DNA of 64,000 bases from Nocardia sp. (GCF_025465275.1 NZ_JAODNK010000176.1:33685-97684), one strand, 5' to 3'. Positions 51,690 through 60,294 are shown, numbered from the stretch's first letter. Made by a program: numbers and translations. Notes: generated by a model not told the origin, from the sequence alone.

Positions 51690-52280
51690 ATGCAGAAGAA
51701 AACAATCGTGCTGACCAAGCGCCGCTTGCTGGTGGCCGTTGCGGCGGCCGCGGTGCTGGTGGGCGGAAGCGGTACGGCGTGCGGCTATTTCGCGCTCGCC
51801 CGCACGCACGCCGCCGATGCGGTGAGCACCGCCCGGGCGCGGACCGCCGATCAAGATGCCGCCTCCAAGGCGGGCGCGGACTTCCTCACCACCATGTTCA
51901 CGGTGAACGACGGCAGCCTGGATCGCTGGGACAGTGCCGTGCTGGCGAGCACCACCGACTCCATGCACGATCAGCTCGGGCAGTGGCGCGGGGTGCTCGA
52001 CAAGCTGGTCAAGGCGCATCTCGAGATGAACAGCACGGTCAAGGATATCGGCGTGGTCTCCCAGAACGGCGATGCGATCACGCTTTTGGCGGTCATCGAA
52101 TCGACCGGGCGCACCGACCCGGATGCAAAGGAGCCCGGCACCAATGACAGCTCCGTGCTGGTCGATATGCACAAGATCGACGGCCACTGGAAGGTCTCCG
52201 GCTACGGCCCCGCGGGCGGCCTGCCGCCCGCACCGGCCCCAACCACCGATGCCCCCGCGCCCGCGGAGACGCCGCGCTGA
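51690..52280 (+). CDS. Mce-associated membrane protein 2
   Basis: A 196-residue single-pass protein: helix LLVAVAAAAVLVGGSGTACG, then the Mas NTF2-like domain (AASKAGADFLTTMFTVNDGS, LDRWDSAVLASTTDSMHDQL, HKIDGHWKVSGYGP) and an Ala/Pro tail. It is paralogous to the third gene in domain pattern. It starts 12 bases after the previous stop. Confidence 0.82.
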   Translation: MQKKTIVLTKRRLLVAVAAAAVLVGGSGTACGYFALARTHAADAVSTARARTADQDAASKAGADFLTTMFTVNDGSLDRWDSAVLASTTDSMHDQLGQWRGVLDKLVKAHLEMNSTVKDIGVVSQNGDAITLLAVIESTGRTDPDAKEPGTNDSSVLVDMHKIDGHWKVSGYGPAGGLPPAPAPTTDAPAPAETPR

Positions 52281-52327
52281 CCGCGAAAGGCGGAATCCCA
52301 TGCTGACCGCGAGAGGCGGAATCCTAT
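52276..52327 (+). repeat. Tandem 26-bp duplication of a stop/SD/start region
   Basis: Units 52276-52301 and 52302-52327 differ at two positions (GCTGACCGCGAAAGGCGGAA versus GCTGACCGCGAGAGGCGGAA at the first 20 bases). Each carries an SD-like AAGGCGG or AGAGGCGG and an ATG. The first ATG (52300) opens a 9-codon frame MLTARGGIL whose TGA overlaps the next gene's ATG at 52326. Confidence 0.85.
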
Positions 52328-53276
52328 GACGACAGCGAAGAAGACAGCGACGGCAGCGGTGGACAACGAGGAATCGGTCGCGGAGACGTCGGCCCAGAGT
52401 GCGGAGGAACCGGCTGAGGCGACGGGTGAGTCCACCCTCGATGAGGAATCGGCTGTAGCCGATGAGGAGTCGGCAGTCGCGGGTGTTGCCGACACCGAGG
52501 AGGCGACCGACACGACCGTGCCGCCCACCGAGACCGACGGGGCGACCGACGACATCGTGCAGCCTGCCGAGCCGTTGCCGGACCGGGTGGGGCGGAAGGG
52601 AGCTCGTGCCGAGAAGGGAGCGGCACGCGCTGCTTCGGTGCGCGCCCCGGGGATCCGCCTTCGGGTGGGGGATCGAGTTCGTCTGCCCGTGGTTATCGCC
52701 GCGGCATCGGCGGTCGTGCTGGCGTCGGCCGGATCAGGTTTCAGCGCATGGCATTTTGCCGATGCCCGTAGCGATCTGCGCCACACCGTGGCAGTCGGCG
52801 ATGCACAGTCGGCGGACCGGGACGCGGCCCTGAAGGTCGGCGGCGACTTTCTGGCCACCGCCTACACCGTTGATGCCGTGAACGATAAAGGCATGGCGAA
52901 GTGGAATGCCGCCATGACCGCCGCCACCACGGATACTCTGAAAGAGCAGGTGCGCCAGACCAAGGCGCTGCTCAGCCTGCTCGCGGAATCGAACGCCAGT
53001 ATGTCCGGCGCGGTCTCCGATGCGGCGGTGATCAGTCAGAACGACACCCTGATCCGGATGCTCGCGGTGGTCGAGCTGACCGGTAAGGCGCCCGGCCAGA
53101 ACGATCCGACCACCGGGTCGGTGACCGAGTACGTCGACCTCATGAAGGTGGACCGGCATTGGAAGGTGTTCGGGTACAAGGACATCGGCAGCAAGACCGG
53201 CCCGGGTCAGCCGGATGCGGGCCTGCCCGGTCTGCCCGGCCTGCCCGCGATCCAACCTGCCGCCCCGGCCAAATAG
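52326..53276 (+). CDS. Mce-associated membrane protein 3 with acidic N-terminus
   Basis: A 316-residue protein. Residues 1-90 are acidic and repetitive (EESAVADEESAVAGVADTEE), followed by a basic patch, a transmembrane helix near 123-143 (LPVVIAAASAVVLASAGSGF) and a Mas NTF2-like domain (ALKVGGDFLATAYTVDAVND to MKVDRHWKVFGYKDI). Cytosolic acidic heads like this are seen in some Mas proteins and may contact the ATPase or permease. The start lies inside a 26-bp tandem repeat. Last gene of the operon. Confidence 0.82.
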   Translation: MTTAKKTATAAVDNEESVAETSAQSAEEPAEATGESTLDEESAVADEESAVAGVADTEEATDTTVPPTETDGATDDIVQPAEPLPDRVGRKGARAEKGAARAASVRAPGIRLRVGDRVRLPVVIAAASAVVLASAGSGFSAWHFADARSDLRHTVAVGDAQSADRDAALKVGGDFLATAYTVDAVNDKGMAKWNAAMTAATTDTLKEQVRQTKALLSLLAESNASMSGAVSDAAVISQNDTLIRMLAVVELTGKAPGQNDPTTGSVTEYVDLMKVDRHWKVFGYKDIGSKTGPGQPDAGLPGLPGLPAIQPAAPAK

Positions 53277-53284
53277 CCGGGGCG

Positions 53285-53316
53285 AGACGGCGAGTCCGGT
53301 TGGGGGCTCTCCGTCT
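53285..53316 (+). terminator. Terminator-like hairpin after the mce operon
   Basis: AGACGGCGAG (53285-53294) and CTCTCCGTCT (53307-53316) pair with one mismatch around a 12-base loop, 8 bases after the last Mce-associated gene, followed by TT. Confidence 0.6.
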
Positions 53317-53323
53317 TGGCCTG

Positions 53324-53336
53324 CTGTCTGGGACAG
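53324..53336. promoter_or_regulatory. Regulon palindrome site 7 (esterase promoter)
   Basis: CTGTC-TGG-GACAG, a perfect 13-bp palindrome identical to site 3, between the mce-operon terminator and the esterase start at 53396 (59 bases). Confidence 0.75.
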
Positions 53337-53395
53337 TGTAATCTCGGGGGCAAGCCACCACTGCTGTCGGCCCGTGGTTCGTCGAGGAGTCGCTG

Positions 53396-54487
53396 ATGCC
53401 CGCTCAATCCCGGAACGCCGCATTCGACCGTGCGCCGGAATCCGTCACCATCGAACTGCGCGGCCGGGCCAGCCTGCCGCTGCGCATCGCACATCCGCTG
53501 TCCTACAACACACTTCGGCGGAGCATGAACACCCTGGTGTGGCTCGGCGGCAAGCGGCCACTGCGCGGGCACACCGGAATCTTCGCGCCCGTCGAACTCG
53601 CCGATCCGCTCGCGCGGGTGCTCATTCCGCCGCGCGGCACCGAGCGGCGGGCGGTGCGGTTCGAGAACTTCCGCGCCGAATGGGTGTGGCACACCAATAC
53701 CGTCGACCCGCAGCGGCTGCGCGATGCCGCCATCCTCTACTTCCACGGTGGCGGATTTGTCGCCTGCGGGCTCAATACCCATCGGCGCATCGTGGCGCGC
53801 ATTGCCCGCGAAAGCGGTATGCCGCTGCTGAATGTCGACTATCGGCAGCTGCCGTGGGCGCATATCACCGACACCATCGAGGACTGTGTCGCCGCATACC
53901 GGCATCTGCTGGCCGAAGGGTTCGAGCCCGAGCACATTGTCTTCGCCGGGGATTCCGCGGGCGGTGGACTGGCATTCACCACCGCATTGGAGGCGCGCAA
54001 TCGCGGTCTGCCCGTACCGGGCGGCATTGCGGCCATTGCGCCGTGGGCCGATCTGGACTCCACGGATAAAGTCGCCCACCCGAACAATAGGGTCGATCCC
54101 ATGCTTTCCGGTGAAGCGCTGGCGATTCCGGCCATCTGGGGCTTCGCCGTCGACGGCCGACTGGATCCGCTCTGGTCGCCGGTCAACCGGGACTTCAGCG
54201 GCATGCCGCCGGTGCTCATCCAGGTCGGTTCCACCGAGGTGCTGCGCGCCGACGCCGACAAGCTGGCGGAGCGCTGCGCCGAGGCTGGGGTCGAATGCCG
54301 GGTGCAGGTGTGGGACAAGGCAATCCACGTCTTCCATGCCGCCGCAGATATCCTCCCCGATGCCCGCGAGGCCATTCGGGAGATCGGTCGATTCAATCAG
54401 CGGATCGGGCACGGTGAGGTGGCCGCATGGCTGGCGCCGCGACCGCGACTGCGGGATCGGGTCCTGCGCCGGCGCGTAGCTGCATAA
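53396..54487 (+). CDS. HSL-type alpha/beta hydrolase (lipase/esterase)
   Basis: A 363-residue esterase of the hormone-sensitive-lipase group. The oxyanion motif is YFHGGGFVACG, followed by VDYRQLPWA, the nucleophile GDSAGGGLA, the acid in QVGSTEVLRADAD and the His in AIHVFHAAADI. This group hydrolyses acylglycerols and other esters. Regulon site 7 lies in its promoter, which links it with the Mce system: it could release fatty acids from imported or stored lipid. The N-terminal 90 residues are extra to the core. Confidence 0.9.
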   Translation: MPAQSRNAAFDRAPESVTIELRGRASLPLRIAHPLSYNTLRRSMNTLVWLGGKRPLRGHTGIFAPVELADPLARVLIPPRGTERRAVRFENFRAEWVWHTNTVDPQRLRDAAILYFHGGGFVACGLNTHRRIVARIARESGMPLLNVDYRQLPWAHITDTIEDCVAAYRHLLAEGFEPEHIVFAGDSAGGGLAFTTALEARNRGLPVPGGIAAIAPWADLDSTDKVAHPNNRVDPMLSGEALAIPAIWGFAVDGRLDPLWSPVNRDFSGMPPVLIQVGSTEVLRADADKLAERCAEAGVECRVQVWDKAIHVFHAAADILPDAREAIREIGRFNQRIGHGEVAAWLAPRPRLRDRVLRRRVAA

Positions 54488-54585
54488 CGGTCGTCTTGTT
54501 CCAGGGCCGGGCGGCCGAGGCCCGATCCGGGTAGGCTCGCGGACAACGGATTCGGCCGTCGAAGTGCAGACAGAGGACCACGCCT

Positions 54586-55545
54586 GTGGCGAAATCCATG
54601 ACCCCACTGGAATTATTGTCCGAGCTCGAGCCGGTTGCGGAAGCAAACCTGAACCGGCACCTATCCCTCGCCAAAACCTGGCATCCGCACGACTATGTGC
54701 CCTGGGGCGAGGGCCGCAATTTCGCGGCCATGGGCGGAACCGACTGGAGCCCTGAGCAATCCAGACTCGGCCCGCTCGCGCGCGCCGCCATGATCACCAA
54801 TCTGCTCACCGAAGACAATCTGCCCTCCTATCACCGGCTGATCTCGGACTCGTTCTCCCGCGACCGGGCCTGGGGCACCTGGGTGGATCGCTGGACCGCC
54901 GAGGAGAACCGGCACGGCATTGCCATCCGGGATTATCTGGTGGTCACCCGCGGCGTCGATCCGGTCGCACTGGAGCAGGCCCGGATGATCTGTGTTTCGC
55001 AGGGTGTCGACGATCCCACCGGCACCGGCGACCACGCCGTCCTGCACGGCGTCGCCTATGTCACCTTCCAGGAACTGGCCACCCGTGTCTCACACCGCAA
55101 TACCGGCCGGGTGTGCGAGGACCCGATCGCCGATCGCATGCTGGCGCGCATCGCCGCGGACGAGAACCTGCATATGGTCTTCTACCGCAATATCTGCGGC
55201 GCGGCCCTGGACCTGGTCCCCGACGACGCCATAGAAGCCATCGCGACGGTCATCCGCAACTTCCGCATGCCCGGCGCCGGCATGCCCGACTTCCGCCGCA
55301 ACAGCGTCCTCCTCGCCAAACACGGCATCTACGACCTCCGCCAGCACCTCGACGAGGTAATCATGCCGGTCCTACGCCAATGGAACCTCTTCGACCGCAC
55401 CGACTTCACCCCCCGCGGCGAACAGATCCGCGAAGACCTCGGCGCCCACCTGGACCAATTGGCCAAGAACGTCCTCCGCTTCGAAGAACAACGCGACCGC
55501 TCCCTAGCCCGCGAAGCCGCCCGCCGCGACCGCGAATCCGTCTGA
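54586..55545 (+). CDS. desA: Acyl-ACP desaturase (DesA-type, di-iron)
   Basis: A 319-residue soluble fatty-acyl desaturase. Di-iron ligands are in LLTEDNLPSYHR (Glu), TAEENRHG (Glu, His), VTFQELATRVSHRNTG (Glu) and AADENLHMVFYR (Glu, His). It introduces a double bond in acyl-ACP or acyl-CoA chains; in mycobacteria DesA proteins serve mycolate and unsaturated-fatty-acid synthesis. A GTG at 54586 starts the protein. It follows the esterase by 98 bases on the same strand and may be read with it, though no regulon palindrome is directly before it. Confidence 0.92.
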   Translation: MAKSMTPLELLSELEPVAEANLNRHLSLAKTWHPHDYVPWGEGRNFAAMGGTDWSPEQSRLGPLARAAMITNLLTEDNLPSYHRLISDSFSRDRAWGTWVDRWTAEENRHGIAIRDYLVVTRGVDPVALEQARMICVSQGVDDPTGTGDHAVLHGVAYVTFQELATRVSHRNTGRVCEDPIADRMLARIAADENLHMVFYRNICGAALDLVPDDAIEAIATVIRNFRMPGAGMPDFRRNSVLLAKHGIYDLRQHLDEVIMPVLRQWNLFDRTDFTPRGEQIREDLGAHLDQLAKNVLRFEEQRDRSLAREAARRDRESV

Positions 55546-55847
55546 TCTCCACCCGCGTAGCGCAGTCGTGCAGCGATGTGGCGCGGACGAATCGGTGGTG
55601 TTCGCGCGCAGCCCGGTCCCCGTCATTCCGGCATGCCTTTGGCCGGAATCCACGAGTCCCAATGGGTTACGCGCTCAGACGGTTGTCGTGAGCGTGAATC
55701 GGTCCGGCCCTCCTCGATCGGCTCGATGCAGACCAGTTGACCGGATTGTTGGGTTGTGGATGGCGGATCGGTTATCCACAGATTCACTTTGCGCCGATCC
55801 GGTGTGCCGCGGTCGCAGTACGGTTGAGCTCGGGAGAAAGGGAGCTC
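55546..55847. other. Intergenic region with a REP-like repeat copy
   Basis: No gene is seen. It contains a 30-base repeat copy (55623-55652), a half-match to the regulon palindrome (TCAGACGG near 55674) without a proper left arm, and one TTATCCACA at 55772. Promoter and SD (GAAAGGGAG) for the gene at 55848 lie at its right end. Confidence 0.6.
55623..55652 (+). repeat. REP-like dispersed repeat, single copy
   Basis: TCATTCCGGCATGCCTTTGG followed by CCGGAATCCA. It is the same 30-base unit as the pair at 63015-63095, with compensating C-to-T and G-to-A changes that keep the ATTCCGG/CCGGAAT arms. This suggests that the hairpin is conserved. Confidence 0.75.
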
Positions 55848-56156
55848 ATGGGGGATATGTTGCGCGCTGATGTGGATGCGCTGCGTGTTATGGCGGCGGC
55901 GGTGCGAGTGGAGGCCGCGACTATCGCGGGGATCGATCCGGTGGATTCGATTGTGCAAGTCGGCCGGGCTATGCCGAATTCGGCGATCGGTGCGGCGGCG
56001 GCGGGTGTGGGTGAGCCGCTGCGGTCGGCGCTCGGTGGGATGGCCGATCGCCTGTCTGAGCTAGCGGCGGTATCCGAGCAGGGGGCGCGGGGCTATGCCG
56101 AGACCGATGCGGCGTTCGAGGGTCAGCTCGACAGCTATTTGACGGGGCGGCCGTAG
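55848..56156 (+). CDS. EspC-like (type VII secretion-associated) small helical protein
   Basis: A 102-residue helical protein: MLRADVDALRVMAAAVRVEA near the N-terminus and LRSALGGMADRLSELAAVSE then GARGYAETDAAFEGQLDSYL near the end. The layout and the Y-x3-D/E sequence YAETD near the C-terminus, the type VII export signal, match EspC/WXG100-related proteins. The ATG at 55848 follows AAGGGAG. It precedes a DUF1023 hydrolase gene that probably forms a pair with it. ESX core genes are not in the window. Confidence 0.72.
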   Translation: MGDMLRADVDALRVMAAAVRVEAATIAGIDPVDSIVQVGRAMPNSAIGAAAAGVGEPLRSALGGMADRLSELAAVSEQGARGYAETDAAFEGQLDSYLTGRP

Positions 56157-56200
56157 CTATTCGCAGGGTGCAGTAGGCGGGGAGGATCCGGGAGGGAGCG

Positions 56201-57886
56201 TTGTCGAGAGCGACCATGTCACAGCTGCGCGGGTGGGATCCGGCGGTGGCCGGAATCGCGAGTGATGCTGTGGCGGTGGGGAACCTGCGCTTCGGCGAGG
56301 CCATGCGTGCGGCCGGTCACCATGTGGATGTGGCTGTTTCGGGATGGCGGGGTGCGGCGGCCACTGCGGCGGCATTACGCGCATTGACCTCCCAGTTGAC
56401 TGCGAACCATATCGGCGCGGCCGTACTCGATATCGCCGATGCGCTTGCCGACGCGGCCGCACTGGCCGGTGTGTGCGCGACGGTCCGCGATATCGAACTC
56501 GAAGCCACCGCCAATGGTTGCGTGATCGCTGACGACGGGACAGTCGCGGCACCGGATGCCGATACCGGCAATGCCGCATTGGATCTCGCGCTGCAGGCCT
56601 GCTTCGAGGCGAAGGCACTGGTCTTGCAGGCACGGCTGCTACCACTGCTCGACTGCGCCGGAGAGGCCGACCAGTCCGTCGGGGCGCGGCTCACTGCAGC
56701 CGTCGAGGCACTGGTGGCCTTGCGCGGCGCACCGCAGGGCGGGCCGATGAATGCGCGGGTGGCCGCCGTTCTCGACGGCAATGCCTTCCTGCCGGACGAC
56801 CCGAAAGCCCTGCGCGCGCTGTGGGAATCGCTCGCGCCGGCCGATCAGGATGCACTGTTCGCCTACGACCCTGCGATCGGCAATCGGGATGGCATACCGG
56901 CGGTCGCCAGGGACCGCTACAACCGTATGCATCTCGAACAGCTGCGCGCGGCCGCGCAATCGGACCTGAGCAGCCTGGACGCACAGCATGCGGACTGGGC
57001 GCGCCGGGAGAACCTGCCGGACACGGCACACGACTGGATTGCGCTGCACCGCTGGGACGCCGAACGCCGGCAGATCCGGACCGAATCGGTCGCGTACACG
57101 GCCGCCATCAGCGCGGCGGGTGCCCCCGGGTGCTATCTGCTCAGCGTCGACAGTGACGGCCACGGGGCAATCGCCCTCAATAATCCCGACGCCGCGAGCA
57201 ATATCGCCACCTTCGTACCCGGCACCGGCTCGGCCCTCGACGGCATCGGTACCGGAACGGCGCGAGCCCGCGCCCTGCTGGCGGCTGCGACCACGGCCGA
57301 CGATTCGGCGCGCACTTCGGTGATCGCCTGGTACGGCTACGAATCGCCACCCGGACTGGGAAACGCCCTCTCGGATCGATATGCCGACGACGGCGCTCCG
57401 GCCTTGGATCGATTCGAATCGGGTCTGCGCGCCACGCATACGGGCGTGCCCGCCAATCTCACCGTGGTCGGGCACAGCTACGGCACGACGCTCATGGGAG
57501 TGGCTGCCAGTCATGGCAACTCGCTCGCGGCGGACAATCTGGTTTTTGTGGGTAGTCCGGGCGTGGCGGTCCACGACGTCTCCGAGCTGAGATTGGACGG
57601 CATTGCCCCGGAACACAATCACGAGCATGTCTTCGCCACCGCGGATCCGGACGATCCGGTGTCGTTCTACGCGCGCTGGATCCACGGCGCCGATCCTGTC
57701 GATCCGCATTTCGGCGCAACGGTCTTCGCCTCCGCGGGCGCGACTCTGAACCTCCTGCTGCTGCGTTCGCTGCCCTTCGGTTCGCTGCTGCCGTTCGATC
57801 CGTGGGCACACGGCAATTACTGGGGCACCGAAAATCCCGGTCTGAACACCCAGGGCGAGATCATCACCGGACGGTATCGGCCCTGA
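56201..57886 (+). CDS. DUF1023 alpha/beta hydrolase with helical N-terminal domain
   Basis: A 561-residue protein. The first 170 residues are WXG/EspB-like helices (VAVSGWRGAAATAAALRALT contains the W-x-G turn). A DUF1023 alpha/beta hydrolase follows (about 180-560) with VVGHSYGTTLMGVAA as nucleophile elbow and acid/His in DPDDPVSF and PHFGATVFAS. This family is linked to type VII secretion loci. The TTG at 56201 is called because GGAGGGAG lies just upstream; ATG 56216 is the alternative. Starts 44 bases after the EspC-like gene. Confidence 0.82.
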   Translation: MSRATMSQLRGWDPAVAGIASDAVAVGNLRFGEAMRAAGHHVDVAVSGWRGAAATAAALRALTSQLTANHIGAAVLDIADALADAAALAGVCATVRDIELEATANGCVIADDGTVAAPDADTGNAALDLALQACFEAKALVLQARLLPLLDCAGEADQSVGARLTAAVEALVALRGAPQGGPMNARVAAVLDGNAFLPDDPKALRALWESLAPADQDALFAYDPAIGNRDGIPAVARDRYNRMHLEQLRAAAQSDLSSLDAQHADWARRENLPDTAHDWIALHRWDAERRQIRTESVAYTAAISAAGAPGCYLLSVDSDGHGAIALNNPDAASNIATFVPGTGSALDGIGTGTARARALLAAATTADDSARTSVIAWYGYESPPGLGNALSDRYADDGAPALDRFESGLRATHTGVPANLTVVGHSYGTTLMGVAASHGNSLAADNLVFVGSPGVAVHDVSELRLDGIAPEHNHEHVFATADPDDPVSFYARWIHGADPVDPHFGATVFASAGATLNLLLLRSLPFGSLLPFDPWAHGNYWGTENPGLNTQGEIITGRYRP

Positions 57887-58048
57887 TGTTCGGTGACCCG
57901 ATCGACGGCAACCGGCAATGCGCATATGTGTTGCGGATTCATAGCGGAAGTGCGGGTCAGACCCCATCTGGCCAGGTGACCGACTGGATTTGAAACGGTT
58001 GGGTTCATGCTAGGGTTCCCGGAAGCAGTGGCGGGAAAGCGGGGATAA

Positions 58049-58798
58049 ATGCGCACCGAGGACATCAACAGGAAGTTCAAACTGCAAAACGAGCGCCGGG
58101 CCGCGGCGCAACTTCCAGATCAGTTGCAGGGTCTCGATGTCGTCGGATTTGTCCGGACGGATGAGTTCCCTGTGAAGTTGCTGAGTGCGTTCGGAGAGTT
58201 CGCGAACGCTGCCATACCACCGCACACTCGCATCTATCGCAATGCGCAGCCCAATCGCATCGACGCCTGGTTGCTGGACCTGCTGCGCCAGGCTCGAATC
58301 GGTGATCGCTTCTTCCTGCGGACCGGTCTCGAATACTTCCCGTGGGCCGATTGCCGCGTGCTCGACCACCGCTGGCTGGAGTCCCTGCGCCGCGTGATCG
58401 GCCCCAATCAGGGCTTCATCTCCGCGGACAAGGACTCGGTGGCCATGACGATTGGCGCCCAGTACGAAATGCTCGGCTTCTTGCACCCGACGCCGCCAGC
58501 CATGGCTTTCGCCGATCCGGTTCGCACCGAAGACGCGGCTCTCGGACTTACCGAGGTCATGGCATCGCCGCGTACGGAGACTCCTGCGGTGCGCACGATC
58601 GATCCGGTTCAGCCCGCTGACGTGGCTCCTTCGAATCAATCCGTGCCGCCGCTGAGCGAGCCCGCGGTGCCGGACGAACCGGCGGCGCCGAACGATGCGG
58701 CGACGACGGTGATCAGGCGGTCGGCTCCGGAACGGCCGAGCGATCCCGAAGCCACCGTGCTCATGGCCCGGGTGCAGGTGCCGAACTCGCCCGAATAG
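58049..58798 (+). CDS. Conserved hypothetical, SseB-like possible
   Basis: A 249-residue cytosolic protein. The first 150 residues form a compact alpha/beta domain (TRIYRNAQPNRIDAWLLDLL, IGDRFFLRTGLEYFPWADCR, FISADKDSVAMTIGAQYEML); the last 100 are a Pro/Ala/Glu-rich disordered tail with TTVIRRSAPERPSDPEATVL. The tail has Thr-Val/Val-Ile patterns that could be phosphorylated by Ser/Thr kinases (forkhead-type), which is speculation. No known function. Confidence 0.6.
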   Translation: MRTEDINRKFKLQNERRAAAQLPDQLQGLDVVGFVRTDEFPVKLLSAFGEFANAAIPPHTRIYRNAQPNRIDAWLLDLLRQARIGDRFFLRTGLEYFPWADCRVLDHRWLESLRRVIGPNQGFISADKDSVAMTIGAQYEMLGFLHPTPPAMAFADPVRTEDAALGLTEVMASPRTETPAVRTIDPVQPADVAPSNQSVPPLSEPAVPDEPAAPNDAATTVIRRSAPERPSDPEATVLMARVQVPNSPE

Positions 58799-58877
58799 CG
58801 GCGCGCTACAGCCGAACCCGCGGCGGTCCTCTTACGTTGTCCTGATTAACAACGGACCGCCGAATCAGGGGAGTCGA

Positions 58878-59339
58878 ATGTCGACAATCAGTGGATTGCC
58901 CGCGCATGTGCTGCTGGTGCACGCCATTGTCGTTCTCGTGCCATTGACGGCGGTGCTACTCGTGGTTTGTGCGCTGTGGCCTGCGGCGCGGCGTAGATGG
59001 ATCTGGCCGGCCGCCGGATTGGCGGTGTTGGTCGTCGCGTTGACGCCGGCGACCACAAATGCGGGGGAGTGGCTGCAGCAGCGACTGGGGTCGACGCCGG
59101 CTATCGATCGCCATGTGAATCTCGGCGAGGAAATGCTGTATTTTGTTGCACCGCTACTCATTCCAGCTGCGCTGCTGGTGCTGATGCAGGTGCGAGAGGG
59201 CAGGGGCAAGCCGCTCGGCCGAATCGCGAACGTGCTGATCGCGGTGCTCGCGGTGGCGGCCGGAGCCGCGGCGCTGCTGCAGACCTATCGCGTCGGAGAT
59301 TCCGGGGCGCATGCGGTCTGGGGCGGTATCGCCTTGTGA
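58878..59339 (+). CDS. DUF2231-type membrane protein
   Basis: A 153-residue membrane protein with four helices. GLPAHVLLVHAIVVLVPLTA at the N-terminus is the DUF2231 signature (conserved His pair), which in some families may bind haem. HVNLGEEMLYFVAPLLIPAA and AHAVWGGI complete the four-helix layout with more histidines. Function unknown. It converges with lexA. Confidence 0.78.
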   Translation: MSTISGLPAHVLLVHAIVVLVPLTAVLLVVCALWPAARRRWIWPAAGLAVLVVALTPATTNAGEWLQQRLGSTPAIDRHVNLGEEMLYFVAPLLIPAALLVLMQVREGRGKPLGRIANVLIAVLAVAAGAAALLQTYRVGDSGAHAVWGGIAL

Positions 59340-59368
59340 GGGGCGAGACCCTCGGGTGAGTGTCGTGA

Positions 59369-59399
59369 CCCGGCGCCCGGTCTGCGGGCGGGCGCCGGG
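59369..59399. terminator. Bidirectional terminator hairpin
   Basis: CCCGGCGCCC (59369-59378) and GGGCGCCGGG (59390-59399) form a perfect 10-bp stem with an 11-base loop, between the converging DUF2231 gene (end 59339) and lexA (end 59419). Confidence 0.75.
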
Positions 59400-59418
59400 C
59401 CACGGCAGTCCGGCACGG

Positions 59419-60168
59419 TCAGATCTTGCGAATGACCGTGACGACCTTGCCGAGAATCTGGGCGTCATTGCCCGGAATCGGCTCGAACAGGGAGTTGTGC
59501 GGCATCAGCAACACCTGGGAACCGGTGCGCTTGAACGTCTTGACGGTGGCCTCGCCGTCGATCATGGCGGCCACGATATCGCCGTTCTCGGCCACATTCT
59601 GCTGACGGACGACCACCCAGTCGCCGTCGCAGATGGCAGCGTCGATCATGGACTGGCCCACGACCTTCAGCAGGAACAGTGAACCGTCGCCGACCAGCTC
59701 GCGCGGCAGCGGGAAGATGTCCTCCACGGCCTGCTCGGCCAGTATCGGACCACCGGCGGCGATCCGGCCCAGTACCGGGACGAAGATGGGCACCGGGCGA
59801 TCGGCCGAGCCCTCGACCTCCGCCGGAACCGAACGTAGCTGCGGCGCACCGGATGCGGCGCGCATGACGGTTTCGTCCAGCCCGCGGACATCGACTGCCC
59901 GTGGGCGATTCGGGTCGCGGCGCAGGTAGCCCTTGCGTTCCAGCGCACGTAGCTGATGCGCTACCGAGGAGGTGGAGGTGAGGCCTACGGCATCACCGAT
60001 CTCCCGGATGCTGGGCGGATACCCGCGGTCGCTGACCGAGCTTCGGATGACATCCAGCACTCTGCGCTGGCGGGCCGTGAGATCCGCCCCCTGGCTGGAT
60101 GTCTCGGTACCCTCCCCGATCGGGTCGGCCGGACCGTTGTCACCCTCCACAGCGCTGTGTTCGCTCAC
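59419..60168 (-). CDS. lexA: LexA SOS repressor
   Basis: A 249-residue LexA. The N-terminal winged helix (RQRRVLDVIRSSVSDRGYPP, SIREIGDAVGLTSTSSVAHQ) follows a 30-residue extension. The self-cleavage bond is Ala138-Gly139 (GRIAAGGP); Ser173 (VGQSMIDAAI) and Lys210 (ATVKTFKR) form the dyad. RecA filament triggers cleavage and SOS induction. The GTG at 60168 is chosen from the family start; longer frames are antisense to the divergent gene region. SOS boxes upstream show autoregulation. Confidence 0.95.
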   Translation of the reverse strand: MSEHSAVEGDNGPADPIGEGTETSSQGADLTARQRRVLDVIRSSVSDRGYPPSIREIGDAVGLTSTSSVAHQLRALERKGYLRRDPNRPRAVDVRGLDETVMRAASGAPQLRSVPAEVEGSADRPVPIFVPVLGRIAAGGPILAEQAVEDIFPLPRELVGDGSLFLLKVVGQSMIDAAICDGDWVVVRQQNVAENGDIVAAMIDGEATVKTFKRTGSQVLLMPHNSLFEPIPGNDAQILGKVVTVIRKI

Positions 60169-60278
60169 CGCCGCAGTCCTCCGTTCACTGCTGTGTCTCA
60201 CCGGAATTCGTTCCCGGGCGCTGTTTGCCGAACGTCCGGGAAGCTCGTCACTGACTGTAGTCCGAGACTCCGGACTGA

Positions 60279-60294
60279 TCAAACATCTGTTCGA
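60279..60294. promoter_or_regulatory. SOS box (LexA operator) 1
   Basis: TCAAACATCTGTTCGA has one mismatch to the actinobacterial SOS box TCGAAC-N4-GTTCGA. It lies 110 bases before the lexA start and should autoregulate lexA. Confidence 0.8.

Noticed and set aside
55669..55681. Eighth regulon site upstream of the EspC-like gene
   Set aside because: Only the right half TCAGACGG is present; the left arm CGCGC does not match and it is 170 bases from the start.
55772..55780. DnaA-box-like TTATCCACA
   Set aside because: Only one good copy, no AT-rich unwinding region and no dnaA/dnaN nearby; chance match.
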